From positions 248,001 to 312,000 of the forward strand of contig NZ_BMUI01000001.1 of NCBI RefSeq assembly GCF_014650115.1: a DNA stretch of 64,000 bases, written 5' to 3'. Made by a program: the position numbers and the translations under genes. Under the pieces are notes generated by a model. That model did not search any database. It worked only from the letters and a program-made list of their open reading frames with translations, and was not told the DNA's origin. Source of the stretch: Streptomyces olivaceoviridis. Its GTDB lineage: Bacteria > Actinomycetota > Actinomycetes > Streptomycetales > Streptomycetaceae. Shown piece by piece: positions 16,611 through 25,893 of this stretch. Within the stretch, counting starts at the first letter, position 1; each line of letters starts with the position of its first letter.

Positions 16611-18544
16611 CGGACCGGCATCATCTGCTCGTGCACGGCGCCACCTTCGCCGCCGTGGGCGACCGCGGCGACATCAGCGGGGTGCGGGGCGGCAGCTCCC
16701 CGGACGGGTTGTTCGTCCGGGACGCCCGGCACCTCAGCCGCTGGCAGCTCACCCTCGACGGTGCGGTGCCCGAGGTGCTCACCCCGGTCACGGACGGGGA
16801 CGAGACCCGCTGCGTGCTGGTCCCGCGCGGCGGCCGGCAGGAGCCCCCGGCGTACACCCTCTTCCGTGAACAGGCCGTCGGCGACAGCTCGTTCGTGGAG
16901 TCGGTGAAGGTCACCAGCAACCGCCCGGTGCCCACCACCGTACGGCTCGCGCTCACCGTCGACGCCGACTTCACCGACCAGTTCGAACTCCGCTCCGACC
17001 ACCGCACCTACGCCAAGCCCGGCGCCCTGCGCTCCCGCGAGGTCCTCCCCGACGGCATCGAGTTCACCTACCGGCGCGCCGAGTGGCGGTCCTGTACGAC
17101 GATCACGGCCGACCCGGCCCCCGACGCCGTGGAGGAGACCGGCACCGGCGCCCGCCGCCTGGTGTGGACCCTGGAAATCGCACCCCACGGCACGACCGAG
17201 CTGCTGCTGCGGGTGATCGCCCGCCCGCACGGCGAGAAGCGCGCCCTGCGCGTACCCCGCGACCCCGCCGCCGTACAGGAACACCTCCTCGCGGAGGAAG
17301 CCCGCTTCATGGAGGGCGTGGCCTTCCCGACCGGCTGGCCGGAGCTGGCCGCCGCCTGCGCCCGGGGCCTCGCCGACCTGGCGGCGCTCCAGGTCCCGGC
17401 CACCGGGCCGGACGGCGAGGACCTGCGCGTACCGGCGGCCGGCGCCCCCTGGTTCCTCACGCTGCTCGGCCGCGACGCGCTCCTCACCTCGCTGTTCGTC
17501 CTGCCGTACCACCCCCGGCCGGCCGCCGCCACGCTCCTCGCCCTGGCCGCGACCCAGGCCACCGGCTCCGGCCGGTCCCCGGTCGCCCAGCCCGGCAAGA
17601 TCGTGCACGAGGTACGGCACGGCGAGCTGGCGCACTTCGGCCAGGTGCCGTTCGGCCGCTACTACGGCTCGGTCGACGCCACCCCGCTGTTCCTGATCCT
17701 GCTCGGCGCGTACGTCGAGCGGACGGGGGACACGGAGCCCGCCCGGCGCCTGGAGCCGCACGCGCGGGCCGCCGTCGGCTGGATGCTCGACCACGGCGGC
17801 CTGACCTCGCGCGGCTATCTCGTCTACCGCGCCGACGAGGGCGGCCTCGCCAACCAGAACTGGAAGGACTCCCCCGGCGCGATCTGCTGCGCCGACGGCA
17901 CCCGGCCCACCGGCGCGGTGATGGCGGCGGGCGCCCAGGGCTACGCGTACGACGCTCTGCGCCGCACGGCCGGGCTGGCCCGGACGGTGTGGGGCGACGA
18001 GACATACGCCGCGCTGCTGGAACAGGCGGCGGCCGACCTCCGCGACCGTTTCCAGCGGGACTTCTGGATGCGGGAGCAGTGCTTCCCGGCGCTGGCGCTG
18101 GACGGGCAGGGCCGGCAGATCGACGCGCTGGCGTCCGACGCCGGGCATCTGCTGTGGTCGGGGCTGCTGGACAAGGAGTACGGCGAGGTGGTGGGCCGGC
18201 GGCTGCTGGAGCCGGACTTCTTCTCGGGCTGGGGCGTCCGCACGGTGGCCTCCGGCCAGGCCGCGTACCACCCGCTGTCGTATCACCGGGGGTCCGTCTG
18301 GCCCCATGACAACGCGCTGATCGCCCTGGGCCTGGCGCGGTACGGGCTGCACGACGAGGCCCGTACGGTCGCCCATGCGCTGATCGACGCGGCGACGGTG
18401 GGCGGGCACCGGTTGCCGGAGGTGCTGGCGGGGTACGGGCGGGCTCCGCACGGTGCGCCGGTGCCGTATCCGCACGCGTGCGGGCGGGGGGCGCGGTCCG
18501 CCGCCGCGCCGCTCGCCCTGCTGACGGCTGTCGGGGGCGCCTGA
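16607..18544 (+). CDS. Glycogen debranching N-terminal domain / amylo-alpha-1,6-glucosidase-like protein
   Basis: 645 residues. The first 200 form a GDE_N_bis-type beta domain (GGSSPDGLFVRDARHLSRWQL, FVESVKVTSNRPVPTTVRL). From about 235 there is an (alpha/alpha)6 catalytic-like domain (WFLTLLGRDALLTSLFVLP, NQNWKDSPGAI, YHRGSVWPHDNALIALGLARYG). Cytosolic. ATG overlaps the previous stop, so it is translationally coupled to the MGH1-like enzyme and likely acts on the same glucan or glycoside. Confidence 0.9.
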   Translation: MTDRHHLLVHGATFAAVGDRGDISGVRGGSSPDGLFVRDARHLSRWQLTLDGAVPEVLTPVTDGDETRCVLVPRGGRQEPPAYTLFREQAVGDSSFVESVKVTSNRPVPTTVRLALTVDADFTDQFELRSDHRTYAKPGALRSREVLPDGIEFTYRRAEWRSCTTITADPAPDAVEETGTGARRLVWTLEIAPHGTTELLLRVIARPHGEKRALRVPRDPAAVQEHLLAEEARFMEGVAFPTGWPELAAACARGLADLAALQVPATGPDGEDLRVPAAGAPWFLTLLGRDALLTSLFVLPYHPRPAAATLLALAATQATGSGRSPVAQPGKIVHEVRHGELAHFGQVPFGRYYGSVDATPLFLILLGAYVERTGDTEPARRLEPHARAAVGWMLDHGGLTSRGYLVYRADEGGLANQNWKDSPGAICCADGTRPTGAVMAAGAQGYAYDALRRTAGLARTVWGDETYAALLEQAAADLRDRFQRDFWMREQCFPALALDGQGRQIDALASDAGHLLWSGLLDKEYGEVVGRRLLEPDFFSGWGVRTVASGQAAYHPLSYHRGSVWPHDNALIALGLARYGLHDEARTVAHALIDAATVGGHRLPEVLAGYGRAPHGAPVPYPHACGRGARSAAAPLALLTAVGGA

Positions 18545-18564
18545 GGGGGTGGGGGTCCGGCTGT

Positions 18565-18616
18565 GGGGCGCGTGCGGGTCCGCGGGCGGGTGTTCGCGCG
18601 GACCCGCACGCGCCCC
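18565..18616 (+). terminator. Terminator of the glycosidase operon
   Basis: A perfect 20-bp stem (18565-18584 with 18597-18616; arms begin GGGGCGCGTGCGGG and end CCCGCACGCGCCCC) around a 12-base loop, 21 bases after the stop. Very stable, no U-tract. Confidence 0.8.
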
Positions 18617-18707
18617 TGCGGGGGAGCTGACGTGTCGTCGGCTGTGTTGACCAGGTGTTTGCCCGGCCCTCGTGAACGGTGCTTCCCCGTGGGCCGTACG
18701 GAAGGGC

Positions 18708-20474
18708 ATGAGCGCGCTCCCGTCTGCCTCTGCCGAGGACGTGACCGAAGAGGTCACCGAACCCGCCGCACGCACGTTCCGCCGCCCCTGGGCCGCATGG
18801 CCGGCGTGGCGCAGGCACTGGCGGGAGGGCCATCCCGAGGTGGCACGGGCCCTGTCCGTGACCGTCACCGTGCTCGCCGCCGCGCTGGTCGTCGCCGCGC
18901 TGGTGATGCCGAACACGGTCGTCCGGCTGGGGCCCGCGGAGTTCCTCCGCATACCGGCCGAGGCCGTCGTCGGGGCGGCCGTGCTGCTCGCGCTGCCGCG
19001 GCGGCCCCGGGTGGTGCTGGCGGCGGTGTCCGGGGTGCTGCTCGGGGCCGTGACCGTGCTCAACGCGCTGGACATGGGGTTCGACCAGTACCTCGGCCGC
19101 GACTTCAACGTCGTCCTGGACTGGGGGCTGTTCGGGGACGCGGAGTCGTACCTGGAGGACTCCCTCGGGCGGACGGCCACCCTCGCCGCCGTGGCCGGGC
19201 TGATCGTGGTCGTCCTGCTGCTCTTCGTGCTGCTGGCCCTGGCCGTGGTCCGGCTGAGCGGCCTCCTCGCCCGGCACCCCGGCACCGCGACCCGCGGCAC
19301 CCTGGTCGCCGGGGTCGTCTGGATCACCTGTTCCTCGCTCGGGCTCCAGGTGGCGGGCGTGCCGATCGCCTCGGACCGCACCGCGACCGCGCTGAAGGTC
19401 CAGGCCCGCCGGGTCTCGGACACGCTGAAGGACGAGGCGGAGTTCCGGAAGGTGGCCCGGGTCGACGCGTTCGGGAACACGCCGGGCAGTGAACTGGTCC
19501 CCGACCTGCGCGGCAAGGACGTGATCTTCACCTTCGTCGAGAGCTACGGCCGCAGTGCGATCGAGGACCCGGTCATGGCGCCCGGCGTGGACCGGACGCT
19601 CGACGTCCGCACCAAGGCCCTGGCCAAAGCCGGCTTCCACGCCAAGAGCGGCTGGCTGACCTCGGCGACGTACGGCGGGAGCAGCTGGCTCGGCCACTCC
19701 ACCACCATGTCGGGCCTGTGGATCAGCAATCAGCAGCGCTACCGCACGGTGATGGCCGGCGACCACCTCAGCCTGACGGAGGCGTTCAGGAAGACCGGCG
19801 CGTTCGACACGGTGGGGGTCATGCCGGGCGTGCAGAAGGGCTGGCCGGAGCAGAAGTGGTACGGCCTGGACAAGGTCTACAACGCCTTCCAGCTCGGCTA
19901 CCGGGGGCCGAAGTTCAGCTGGTCGACCATGCCCGACCAGTACGCGCTCCAGCAGTACCAGGAACGGGTGCACAGCAAGCGGCCGGCCGGCGGCAAGGCA
20001 CGGATGTCCCTGCTCATCCTGACGTCCAGCCACCAGCCCTGGGCGCCCATCCCGAAGAGGGTGGGCTGGGACCAGCTCGGTGACGGCTCGGTCTTCGAGG
20101 GCATCCAGGCGGCGGGGAACAAGCCGGCCGACGTCATCGCCGACACCACCAGGTCCCGCGAGGAGTACGGCAAGTCGGTCCAGTACTCGGTGACCGCGCT
20201 GACCGAGTGGCTGGAGCGGTACGGCACCGAGGACACGGTGCTGGTCTTCCTCGGCGACCACCAGCCGATCGCCCGGGTCAGCGGCAACCACGCCAGCCGG
20301 GACGTGCCGGTGTCGATCGTCGCCAAGGACCCCAGGATGCTGGACAGGATCGCCGACTGGCACTGGACGGACGGGCTCCGCCCCGCCCACGACGCCCCGG
20401 TGTGGAAGATGAGCTCCTTCCGCGACCGCTTCCTGACGGCCTACGGCTCGACTCCCCACCCGAAGAAGAACTGA
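18708..20474 (+). CDS. Membrane-anchored sulfatase/phosphoglycerol transferase-fold protein
   Basis: 588 residues. Several membrane helices in residues 40-215 (VTVTVLAAALVVAALVM, AAVAGLIVVVLLLFVLLAL) precede an outward alkaline-phosphatase-superfamily domain with metal sites DVIFTFVESYGRS and VLVFLGDHQP, and GSSWLGHSTTMSGL where the nucleophilic Thr/Ser should lie. The layout resembles lipoteichoic acid synthases and mdoB-like transferases. Likely modifies a cell-envelope polymer; substrate unknown. ATG 18708 is chosen over GTG 18672, which lacks a ribosome site. Confidence 0.88.
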   Translation: MSALPSASAEDVTEEVTEPAARTFRRPWAAWPAWRRHWREGHPEVARALSVTVTVLAAALVVAALVMPNTVVRLGPAEFLRIPAEAVVGAAVLLALPRRPRVVLAAVSGVLLGAVTVLNALDMGFDQYLGRDFNVVLDWGLFGDAESYLEDSLGRTATLAAVAGLIVVVLLLFVLLALAVVRLSGLLARHPGTATRGTLVAGVVWITCSSLGLQVAGVPIASDRTATALKVQARRVSDTLKDEAEFRKVARVDAFGNTPGSELVPDLRGKDVIFTFVESYGRSAIEDPVMAPGVDRTLDVRTKALAKAGFHAKSGWLTSATYGGSSWLGHSTTMSGLWISNQQRYRTVMAGDHLSLTEAFRKTGAFDTVGVMPGVQKGWPEQKWYGLDKVYNAFQLGYRGPKFSWSTMPDQYALQQYQERVHSKRPAGGKARMSLLILTSSHQPWAPIPKRVGWDQLGDGSVFEGIQAAGNKPADVIADTTRSREEYGKSVQYSVTALTEWLERYGTEDTVLVFLGDHQPIARVSGNHASRDVPVSIVAKDPRMLDRIADWHWTDGLRPAHDAPVWKMSSFRDRFLTAYGSTPHPKKN

Positions 20475-20542
20475 CGGCCCCTGCCGGCCGACGGAGGGCC
20501 GGGGTCCAGGGGCCGGGTCCAGGGACGGAGCCCCAGGGACGG

Positions 20543-21673
20543 TCAGCCGCCCGACGTGTCGAGCTCCGCCTCCTCGGTGATCCCGGAGCAGTCGTACGGA
20601 TCCTTCAGCCACCCGTCCGGCAGCACCACCCGGTTGTTGCCGGACGTACGCCCCCGCGGCCCCTCCGCGCCGACCGGCCACGCCTGATCCAGGTCCAGCT
20701 CGTCCAGCCCCGCCCGCAGTTCCTGGAGGGACGACGTGATCGCGAGCCGCTTGCGCATCTCGGACCCGACCGCGAACCCCTTCAGGTACCAGGCGACGTG
20801 CTTACGGAAGTCGACGACGCCCTTGGACTCGTCACCGAGCCACTCCCCGAGCAGGGTCGCGTGCCGCACCATGACGTCGGCGACCTCCCGCAGCGTGGGC
20901 CGCAGGAAGTCGTCCCGCCCCTCGAACCCGGCGACCAGATCCGCGAACAGCCAGGGCCGCCCCAGGCACCCGCGCCCCACGACCACCCCGTCGCACCCGG
21001 TCTCGCGCACCATCCGCAGCGCGTCCTCGGCGGACCAGATGTCGCCGTTGCCGAGCACGGGGATCTCCGGCACGTGCTCCTTCAGCCGCGCGATGGCGTC
21101 CCAGTCGGCGGTGCCGCCGTAGTGCTGGGCGGCGGTGCGGCCGTGCAGGGCGATGGCCGTCACGCCCTCCTCGACGGCGATACGGCCGGCGTCGAGGTAG
21201 GTGATGTGGTCGTCGTCGATGCCCTTGCGCATCTTCATGGTCACCGGCAGGTCACCGGCCCCGCTGACCGCCTCGCGCAGGATGGCCCGCAGCAGGTTCC
21301 GCTTGTAGGGCAGGGCCGAGCCGCCGCCCTTGCGCGTGACCTTCGGTACGGGGCAGCCGAAGTTCAGGTCGATGTGGTCGGCCAGGCCCTCCTCCGCGAT
21401 CATGCGGACGGCCTTGCCGACGGTCGCGGGGTCGACGCCGTAGAGCTGGATCGAGCGCGGCTGCTCGCTCGCGTCGAACCTGATCAGCTGCATGGTCTTC
21501 TCGTTGCGCTCGACCAGCGCCCGGGTGGTGATCATCTCGCTGACGAACAGCCCCTTGCCGCCGCTGAACTCCCTGCACAGGGTGCGGAACGGCGCGTTCG
21601 TGATTCCCGCCATGGGTGCGAGCACGACGGGCGGTGTCACGGCGTGCGGGCCGATGGAGAGCGAGTGGGTCAT
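20543..21673 (-). CDS. dusB: tRNA-dihydrouridine synthase
   Basis: 376-residue FMN enzyme reducing uridine in the tRNA D-loop. TIM barrel with LAPMAGITNAPFR at the N-terminus, catalytic Cys in NFGCPVPKVTRKGGGSAL, ITIHGR-like IALHGRTAAQHY, FMN phosphate site GNGDIWSAEDA and GVVVGRGCLGRPW. The C-terminal extension past 350 is usual in actinobacteria. Stand-alone gene divergent from an MFS exporter. Confidence 0.96.
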   Translation of the reverse strand: MTHSLSIGPHAVTPPVVLAPMAGITNAPFRTLCREFSGGKGLFVSEMITTRALVERNEKTMQLIRFDASEQPRSIQLYGVDPATVGKAVRMIAEEGLADHIDLNFGCPVPKVTRKGGGSALPYKRNLLRAILREAVSGAGDLPVTMKMRKGIDDDHITYLDAGRIAVEEGVTAIALHGRTAAQHYGGTADWDAIARLKEHVPEIPVLGNGDIWSAEDALRMVRETGCDGVVVGRGCLGRPWLFADLVAGFEGRDDFLRPTLREVADVMVRHATLLGEWLGDESKGVVDFRKHVAWYLKGFAVGSEMRKRLAITSSLQELRAGLDELDLDQAWPVGAEGPRGRTSGNNRVVLPDGWLKDPYDCSGITEEAELDTSGG

Positions 21674-21801
21674 CGTCAGGACTCCGGGACGGATCTACGG
21701 CACAGGACGGACACGGGAACACTGGGCAAGGACCCATTGTCCCTCACCCGCCACGCGGCTCGTCCGCGGGCGCCGCCGGCCGACACCGGAGACCATGCAT
21801 G

Positions 21802-21847
21802 ACTCATTAGTTAGACGCACTATTGAGTTCGGCGTACGATGGGACGC
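21802..21847 (+). promoter_or_regulatory. Operator and leaderless promoter of MFS gene
   Basis: ACTCATTAGT-TAGACGC-ACTATTGAGT (21802-21828) is an inverted repeat with 9 of 10 arm bases matching. It covers a -35 TTAGAC (21811-21816); 18 bases on is -10 TACGAT (21835-21840), placing the start point at ATG 21848. The element is AT-rich for this genome and looks like a TetR or MarR site, but no such regulator is adjacent. Confidence 0.65.
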
Positions 21848-23299
21848 ATGCCAGAGCTGAGCCCTCGCCGACGCCTGCTCGTGCTCCTGATCTGCTGCAT
21901 GAGCCTGCTGATCGTGAGCCTCGACAACACCGCGCTGAACGTGGCCCTGCCCTCGATGCAGCGCGACCTGCACGCCACCACCTCCGGCCTGCAATGGACG
22001 ATCGACGCCTACACACTGGTCCTGGCCTCGCTGCTGATGCTGGCGGGCTCCACGGCCGACCGGATCGGCCGCAAACGCGTCTTCATGGCGGGCCTGGTGG
22101 TGTTCACCGCCGGCTCCGCGCTGTGCTCCGTCGCGCCGAACCTGGAACTGCTGATCGTCTTCCGCATGGTCCAGGCGGTGGGCGGCTCGATGCTCAACCC
22201 GGTCGCCATGTCGATCATCACCAACACCTTCACCGACGCCCGGGAACGCGCCCGCGCGATCGGGGTGTGGGGCGCGGTGGTCGGCATCTCCATGGCGGCG
22301 GGTCCGCTGGTCGGCGGGCTGCTGGTGCAGTCGGTGAGCTGGCGCTCCATCTTCTGGGTCAACCTCCCGGTCGGCCTCGCGGCCCTGCTGCTCACCCTCC
22401 GCTTCGTCCCGGAGTCGCGCGCGCCCAAGGCCCGCCGTCCCGACCCGGTCGGGCAGCTGCTGGTGATCGCCCTGTTCGGCTCGCTGACGTACGCGATCAT
22501 CGAGGCACCGGCGTCGGGCCCCGGCCCCGTGACGCCGTTCGCCGTGGTCGCCGTGGCCGCGCTGCTGGCCCTCCTGTGGTACGAGCCCCGCCGCGACGAA
22601 CCCCTCATCGACCTGCGCTTCTTCCGCTCGGCCCCGTTCAGCGGCGCCACGGTGATCGCGATCAGCGCGTTCGCGGCCCTCGGCGGCTTCCTGTTCCTGT
22701 CCACCCTGTACCTCCAGAACGTGCGCGGCCTGGACGCCCTGCACGCGGGCCTGTGGATGCTCCCGATGGCCCTGCCGACGTTCCTGTGCGCCCCGCTGTC
22801 CGGCCGTCTGGTGGGCAGCCGCGGCCCACGGCTGCCGCTTCTGGTGGCGGGCGCGGCGATGACCGCGAGCGGTGTCCTGTTCGCCGCGTTCGAGGCGGAG
22901 ACCTCCGACACCACCCTCCTCCTCGGCTACGTCCTCTTCGGCATCGGCTTCGGCTTCGTGAACGCGCCGATCACCAACACGGCCGTCTCCGGCATGCCGC
23001 GCACCCAGGCCGGTGTCGCCGCCGCCGTCGCCTCCACCAGCCGGCAGCTGGGCCAGACGCTCGGCGTCGCGGTCATCGGCGCCGTCCTGGCCTCCGGCAT
23101 CGGCTCGTCCCCGTACCGGCAGGTGTTCGTCTCGGCGGCCCGCCCCGGCTGGTGGATCCTCACCGCCTGCGGCCTGGCCGTCCTGACCCTGGGCCTGCTG
23201 ACCAGCGGCCACTGGGCCCGCCGCACCGCCGAACGCACGGCCGAGAGCCTGCGGTCACCGGAGGTGCGCCAGGTCGTGGAAACCGCGAAGCAGGCGTAG
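21848..23299 (+). CDS. MFS drug exporter, DHA2 (14-helix) family
   Basis: 483 residues. Motif C-like and motif A segments (SLDNTALNVALPSMQRDL; GSTADRIGRKRVFMAG) and about 14 hydrophobic segments define a proton-driven efflux pump of the EmrB/QacA type. ATG 21848 is preferred over 21839 because the latter overlaps the -10 hexamer. Substrate unknown. The inverted repeat in its promoter suggests induction through a regulator encoded elsewhere. Confidence 0.9.
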   Translation: MPELSPRRRLLVLLICCMSLLIVSLDNTALNVALPSMQRDLHATTSGLQWTIDAYTLVLASLLMLAGSTADRIGRKRVFMAGLVVFTAGSALCSVAPNLELLIVFRMVQAVGGSMLNPVAMSIITNTFTDARERARAIGVWGAVVGISMAAGPLVGGLLVQSVSWRSIFWVNLPVGLAALLLTLRFVPESRAPKARRPDPVGQLLVIALFGSLTYAIIEAPASGPGPVTPFAVVAVAALLALLWYEPRRDEPLIDLRFFRSAPFSGATVIAISAFAALGGFLFLSTLYLQNVRGLDALHAGLWMLPMALPTFLCAPLSGRLVGSRGPRLPLLVAGAAMTASGVLFAAFEAETSDTTLLLGYVLFGIGFGFVNAPITNTAVSGMPRTQAGVAAAVASTSRQLGQTLGVAVIGAVLASGIGSSPYRQVFVSAARPGWWILTACGLAVLTLGLLTSGHWARRTAERTAESLRSPEVRQVVETAKQA

Positions 23300-23340
23300 C
23301 ACCGCGGCCCGGCGGGGCACCGCTCCGGCCCCGCGGCGGG

Positions 23341-24213
23341 TCAGCGCGCGCAGGCGATCTCGTACAGCTTCTCCAGCCGCTCCCGGGTCTCCTCGTTCCT
23401 CGGCGTGTACGTCACCATCCGGGCGCCCACGTCGGGGGCGAGCCACAGGTCGGTGTGCTCCAGGCTGAGGCGGCCCACGTAGGGGTTGAGGAACTCCTTG
23501 GTCTTGGAGCGGGCGTCGACCACCTCGTAGCGCTCCCAGTTCTCCCGGAAGGCGGGTGACTCCTCCAGCCGCTTCAGGAGCATCTTCCAGGCGGGCTCGC
23601 CGAGGTGGCCGGCCAGGGCGGCGCGCAGCCGGGCGGCCATCAGGCGCTGGGTCTTCTCCAGGTGGACGACCGCCGCCTGCCACTGCTCGTTGGTGTGGAC
23701 GAGGAGCATGCAGTTGCGGTCCTCGGGCGGGACCGCGTCCAGGTCGCCCAGGAGGAGGCCGTAGGTGCGGTTGTAGGCGAGGATGTCGTACCGGCTGTTC
23801 TGGATGCAGGCCGGGATCGGCTCCAGCCCGGTCAGCATCTCGCGCAGGGCGGGGGTGACGCTCGGGCAGTTCGCCGCCGGGGTGGGGTCCGTCGCGCCGG
23901 CCAGCTGGAAGAGGTGGGCGCGTTCGCTGGCGTCCAGGCGCAGGGCGCGTGCGAGGGCGTCGAGGACCTGGACGGAGACCTGGATGTCCCGGGCCTGTTC
24001 GAGCCAGGTGTACCAGGTGACGCCGACCGCGGAGAGGTGGGCGACCTCCTCGCGGCGCAGCCCGGGGGTGCGGCGGCGGGCCCCGCGCGGCAGGCCCACC
24101 TGTTCCGGCGTGATGCGCTCCCGTCTGCTGCGCAGGAACGCGGCCAGCTCGTGCCGACGGATCTCCGCTCCCCGGGCGGGCCGCGCCCGGGTTTCCTGGA
24201 CCGAGGTCGTCAT
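23341..24213 (-). CDS. XRE family regulator with MmyB-like sensor domain
   Basis: 290 residues. N-terminal XRE HTH with the family's hallmark ITPEQVGLPRGARRRTPGLRREEVAHLSAVGVTWYTWLEQ (residues about 33-70; quoted in parts), then an MmyB ligand-binding domain (PF17765-type: ALREMLTGLEPIPACI, NSRYDILAYNRTYGLL, LSLEHTDLWLAPD) that in the family binds a fatty-acid-like ligand. It diverges from an MFS exporter and probably controls it through the paired repeats in the gap. Confidence 0.92.
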   Translation of the reverse strand: MTTSVQETRARPARGAEIRRHELAAFLRSRRERITPEQVGLPRGARRRTPGLRREEVAHLSAVGVTWYTWLEQARDIQVSVQVLDALARALRLDASERAHLFQLAGATDPTPAANCPSVTPALREMLTGLEPIPACIQNSRYDILAYNRTYGLLLGDLDAVPPEDRNCMLLVHTNEQWQAAVVHLEKTQRLMAARLRAALAGHLGEPAWKMLLKRLEESPAFRENWERYEVVDARSKTKEFLNPYVGRLSLEHTDLWLAPDVGARMVTYTPRNEETRERLEKLYEIACAR

Positions 24214-24253
24214 AGGTCCAGGGTGCCGGGCCGGCCAGCCTGTTTCCAGGTGC

Positions 24254-24364
24254 TTCCACTACCAGGACAAGGGCCGCCGACCACCAGCGTGACCCGGAAT
24301 CCGGCGCCGCCTCCGGGTGGTTCCGGGTAGTTCCGCTACCAGGATGACGAGACTCTGGTACCAG
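24254..24364. promoter_or_regulatory. Paired direct repeats in MmyB/MFS divergent promoter
   Basis: TTCCACTACCAGGA (24254-24267) and TTCCGCTACCAGGA (24331-24344) match at 13 of 14 bases, 77 bases apart. The second is followed by the palindrome CTGGTACCAG (24355-24364), which reuses the TACCAG core. One copy lies toward each divergent gene, as expected for sites of the adjacent MmyB-type regulator. Confidence 0.6.
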
Positions 24365-24391
24365 CCTGGGCGGTGTTCCAGGCTCGGGAGC

Positions 24392-25819
24392 ATGAGTGAA
24401 ACCGTCACCGCCCCCGCCGTCCGGCCGACGGCGGCGCCGCCCGCGCTCACCGGGCCCGGGCTCTTCACCGTCCTGCTGGCCGCGGCGCTGCCGCTGGTCG
24501 ACTTCTTCATCGTCAACGTCGCCCTGCCGACCATCGGCACCGATCTCGCCGCGGGCGAGGCCGTGCTGGAGCTGGTCGTCGCCGGGTACGGGGTCGCGTA
24601 CGCCGTGCTGCTCGTGCTCGGCGGGCGGCTCGGGGACCTGTTCGGCCGGCGCCGGCTCTTCCTCGCCGGGATGGCCGCCTTCGGGCTCACCTCGCTGGCC
24701 TGCGGACTCGCGCCCGGCGCCTGGAGCCTGGTCGCGGCCCGGGTCGCGCAGGGCGCCTCGGCCGCCGCGATGCTGCCGCAGGTGCTCGCCACCATCCAGT
24801 CCGCCACGAGCGGCGCGCGCCGGGCCAAGGCCATGAGCCTCTACGGCGCCACGGCCGGGCTGTCCATGGTCGCCGGGCAGATTCTCGGCGGGGTGCTGGT
24901 CGCCGCCGACATCGCCGGGACCGGGTGGCGGGCCATCTTCCTCGTCAATGTGCCGGTGGTCGTGCTGGGGCTCGTGCTCGCCGCCCGGTTCGTGCCGGAG
25001 ACCCGGTCGCAGCACCCCGAACCCGTGGACGGGCCGGGCACCGTGCTGCTGGCGGTGTCCCTGCTGACGCTGCTCGCGCCGCTCACCGAGGGCCGGGCGG
25101 CCGGCTGGCCGCTGTGGACCTGGCTGTCGCTGATCGCGTTCCCCTTCGCGGCGGGCGCGTTCTGGGTGGTGGAGCGGCGGGCGGACCGGTCGGGGCGGAC
25201 CCCGCTGGTGCCGCCGAGCCTGTTCCGGGTGCCGTCCATGCGGCGCGGTCTGGAGCTGATGGTGCCGTTCTCCATCGGCTTCAGCGGGTTCATGTTCATG
25301 ATCGCGCTGGCGTTGCAGCAGGGTGCCGGGCTCGGACCGGTGCCGGCCGGGCTGGCGCTGGCGCCGATGGCCGTGGCGTTCCTGCTCGTCTCGCTCGCCG
25401 GGCCCCGGCTGATCGCCCGCTTCGGCACCCGGGTGGTCACGGCCGGGTCCGTGCTCCAGGGGGTGGGCGTGCTGCTGATCGTGCTGGCCGCGTGGCGGGA
25501 CTGGCCCCGGCTGGACGTCGTCTCCCTGCTGCCGGGCGCGGCGGTGGCCGGTGCGGGGCAGGCGCTCCAACTGCCCAACATCATGCGGCTGGTGATGTCC
25601 GAGGTGCCGCCCGCGCGGGCCGGGGTCGGCAGCGGGGTGATGGTCACCACGCAGCAGTCGGCGCTGGCGCTCGGGGTGGCCACGCTGGGCACGCTGTTCC
25701 TGACCCTGGTCCCGCATCTGGGCATGCGGGACGCGCTGGTCAGCACGTTGCTGGTGCAGTTGGGCGGGATCGTGCTGACGGGGCTGCTGAGTCTGCGGCT
25801 GCCGCGGACGGTGGGCTGA
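24392..25819 (+). CDS. MFS transporter, DHA2-like
   Basis: 475 residues with 13-14 hydrophobic segments; signatures LPLVDFFIVNVALPTIGTDL and GGRLGDLFGRRRLFLAG. Drug:proton antiporter family. ATG 24392 chosen: GGGAG lies just upstream and earlier in-frame sequence is not protein-like. Divergent from the MmyB-type regulator, its probable controller. Substrate unknown. Confidence 0.9.
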   Translation: MSETVTAPAVRPTAAPPALTGPGLFTVLLAAALPLVDFFIVNVALPTIGTDLAAGEAVLELVVAGYGVAYAVLLVLGGRLGDLFGRRRLFLAGMAAFGLTSLACGLAPGAWSLVAARVAQGASAAAMLPQVLATIQSATSGARRAKAMSLYGATAGLSMVAGQILGGVLVAADIAGTGWRAIFLVNVPVVVLGLVLAARFVPETRSQHPEPVDGPGTVLLAVSLLTLLAPLTEGRAAGWPLWTWLSLIAFPFAAGAFWVVERRADRSGRTPLVPPSLFRVPSMRRGLELMVPFSIGFSGFMFMIALALQQGAGLGPVPAGLALAPMAVAFLLVSLAGPRLIARFGTRVVTAGSVLQGVGVLLIVLAAWRDWPRLDVVSLLPGAAVAGAGQALQLPNIMRLVMSEVPPARAGVGSGVMVTTQQSALALGVATLGTLFLTLVPHLGMRDALVSTLLVQLGGIVLTGLLSLRLPRTVG

Positions 25820-25893
25820 GCGGGGGCCGCGCGCGGCCGGCCGGGCGGCGCGCGTGCGTCGGGCCGTGCGGTCCGGACCCACGGGCCGGGGTT

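Noticed and set aside
16598..19531. 977-residue and overlapping 1065-residue minus-strand frames across the glycosidase and sulfatase genes
   Set aside because: Pro/Arg/Gly-rich antisense translations of convincing plus-strand genes; no recognisable motif.
18708..20474. True lipoteichoic acid synthase
   Set aside because: Fold and topology fit, but the catalytic Thr context (TxTP-type) is not clear, so only the superfamily is called.
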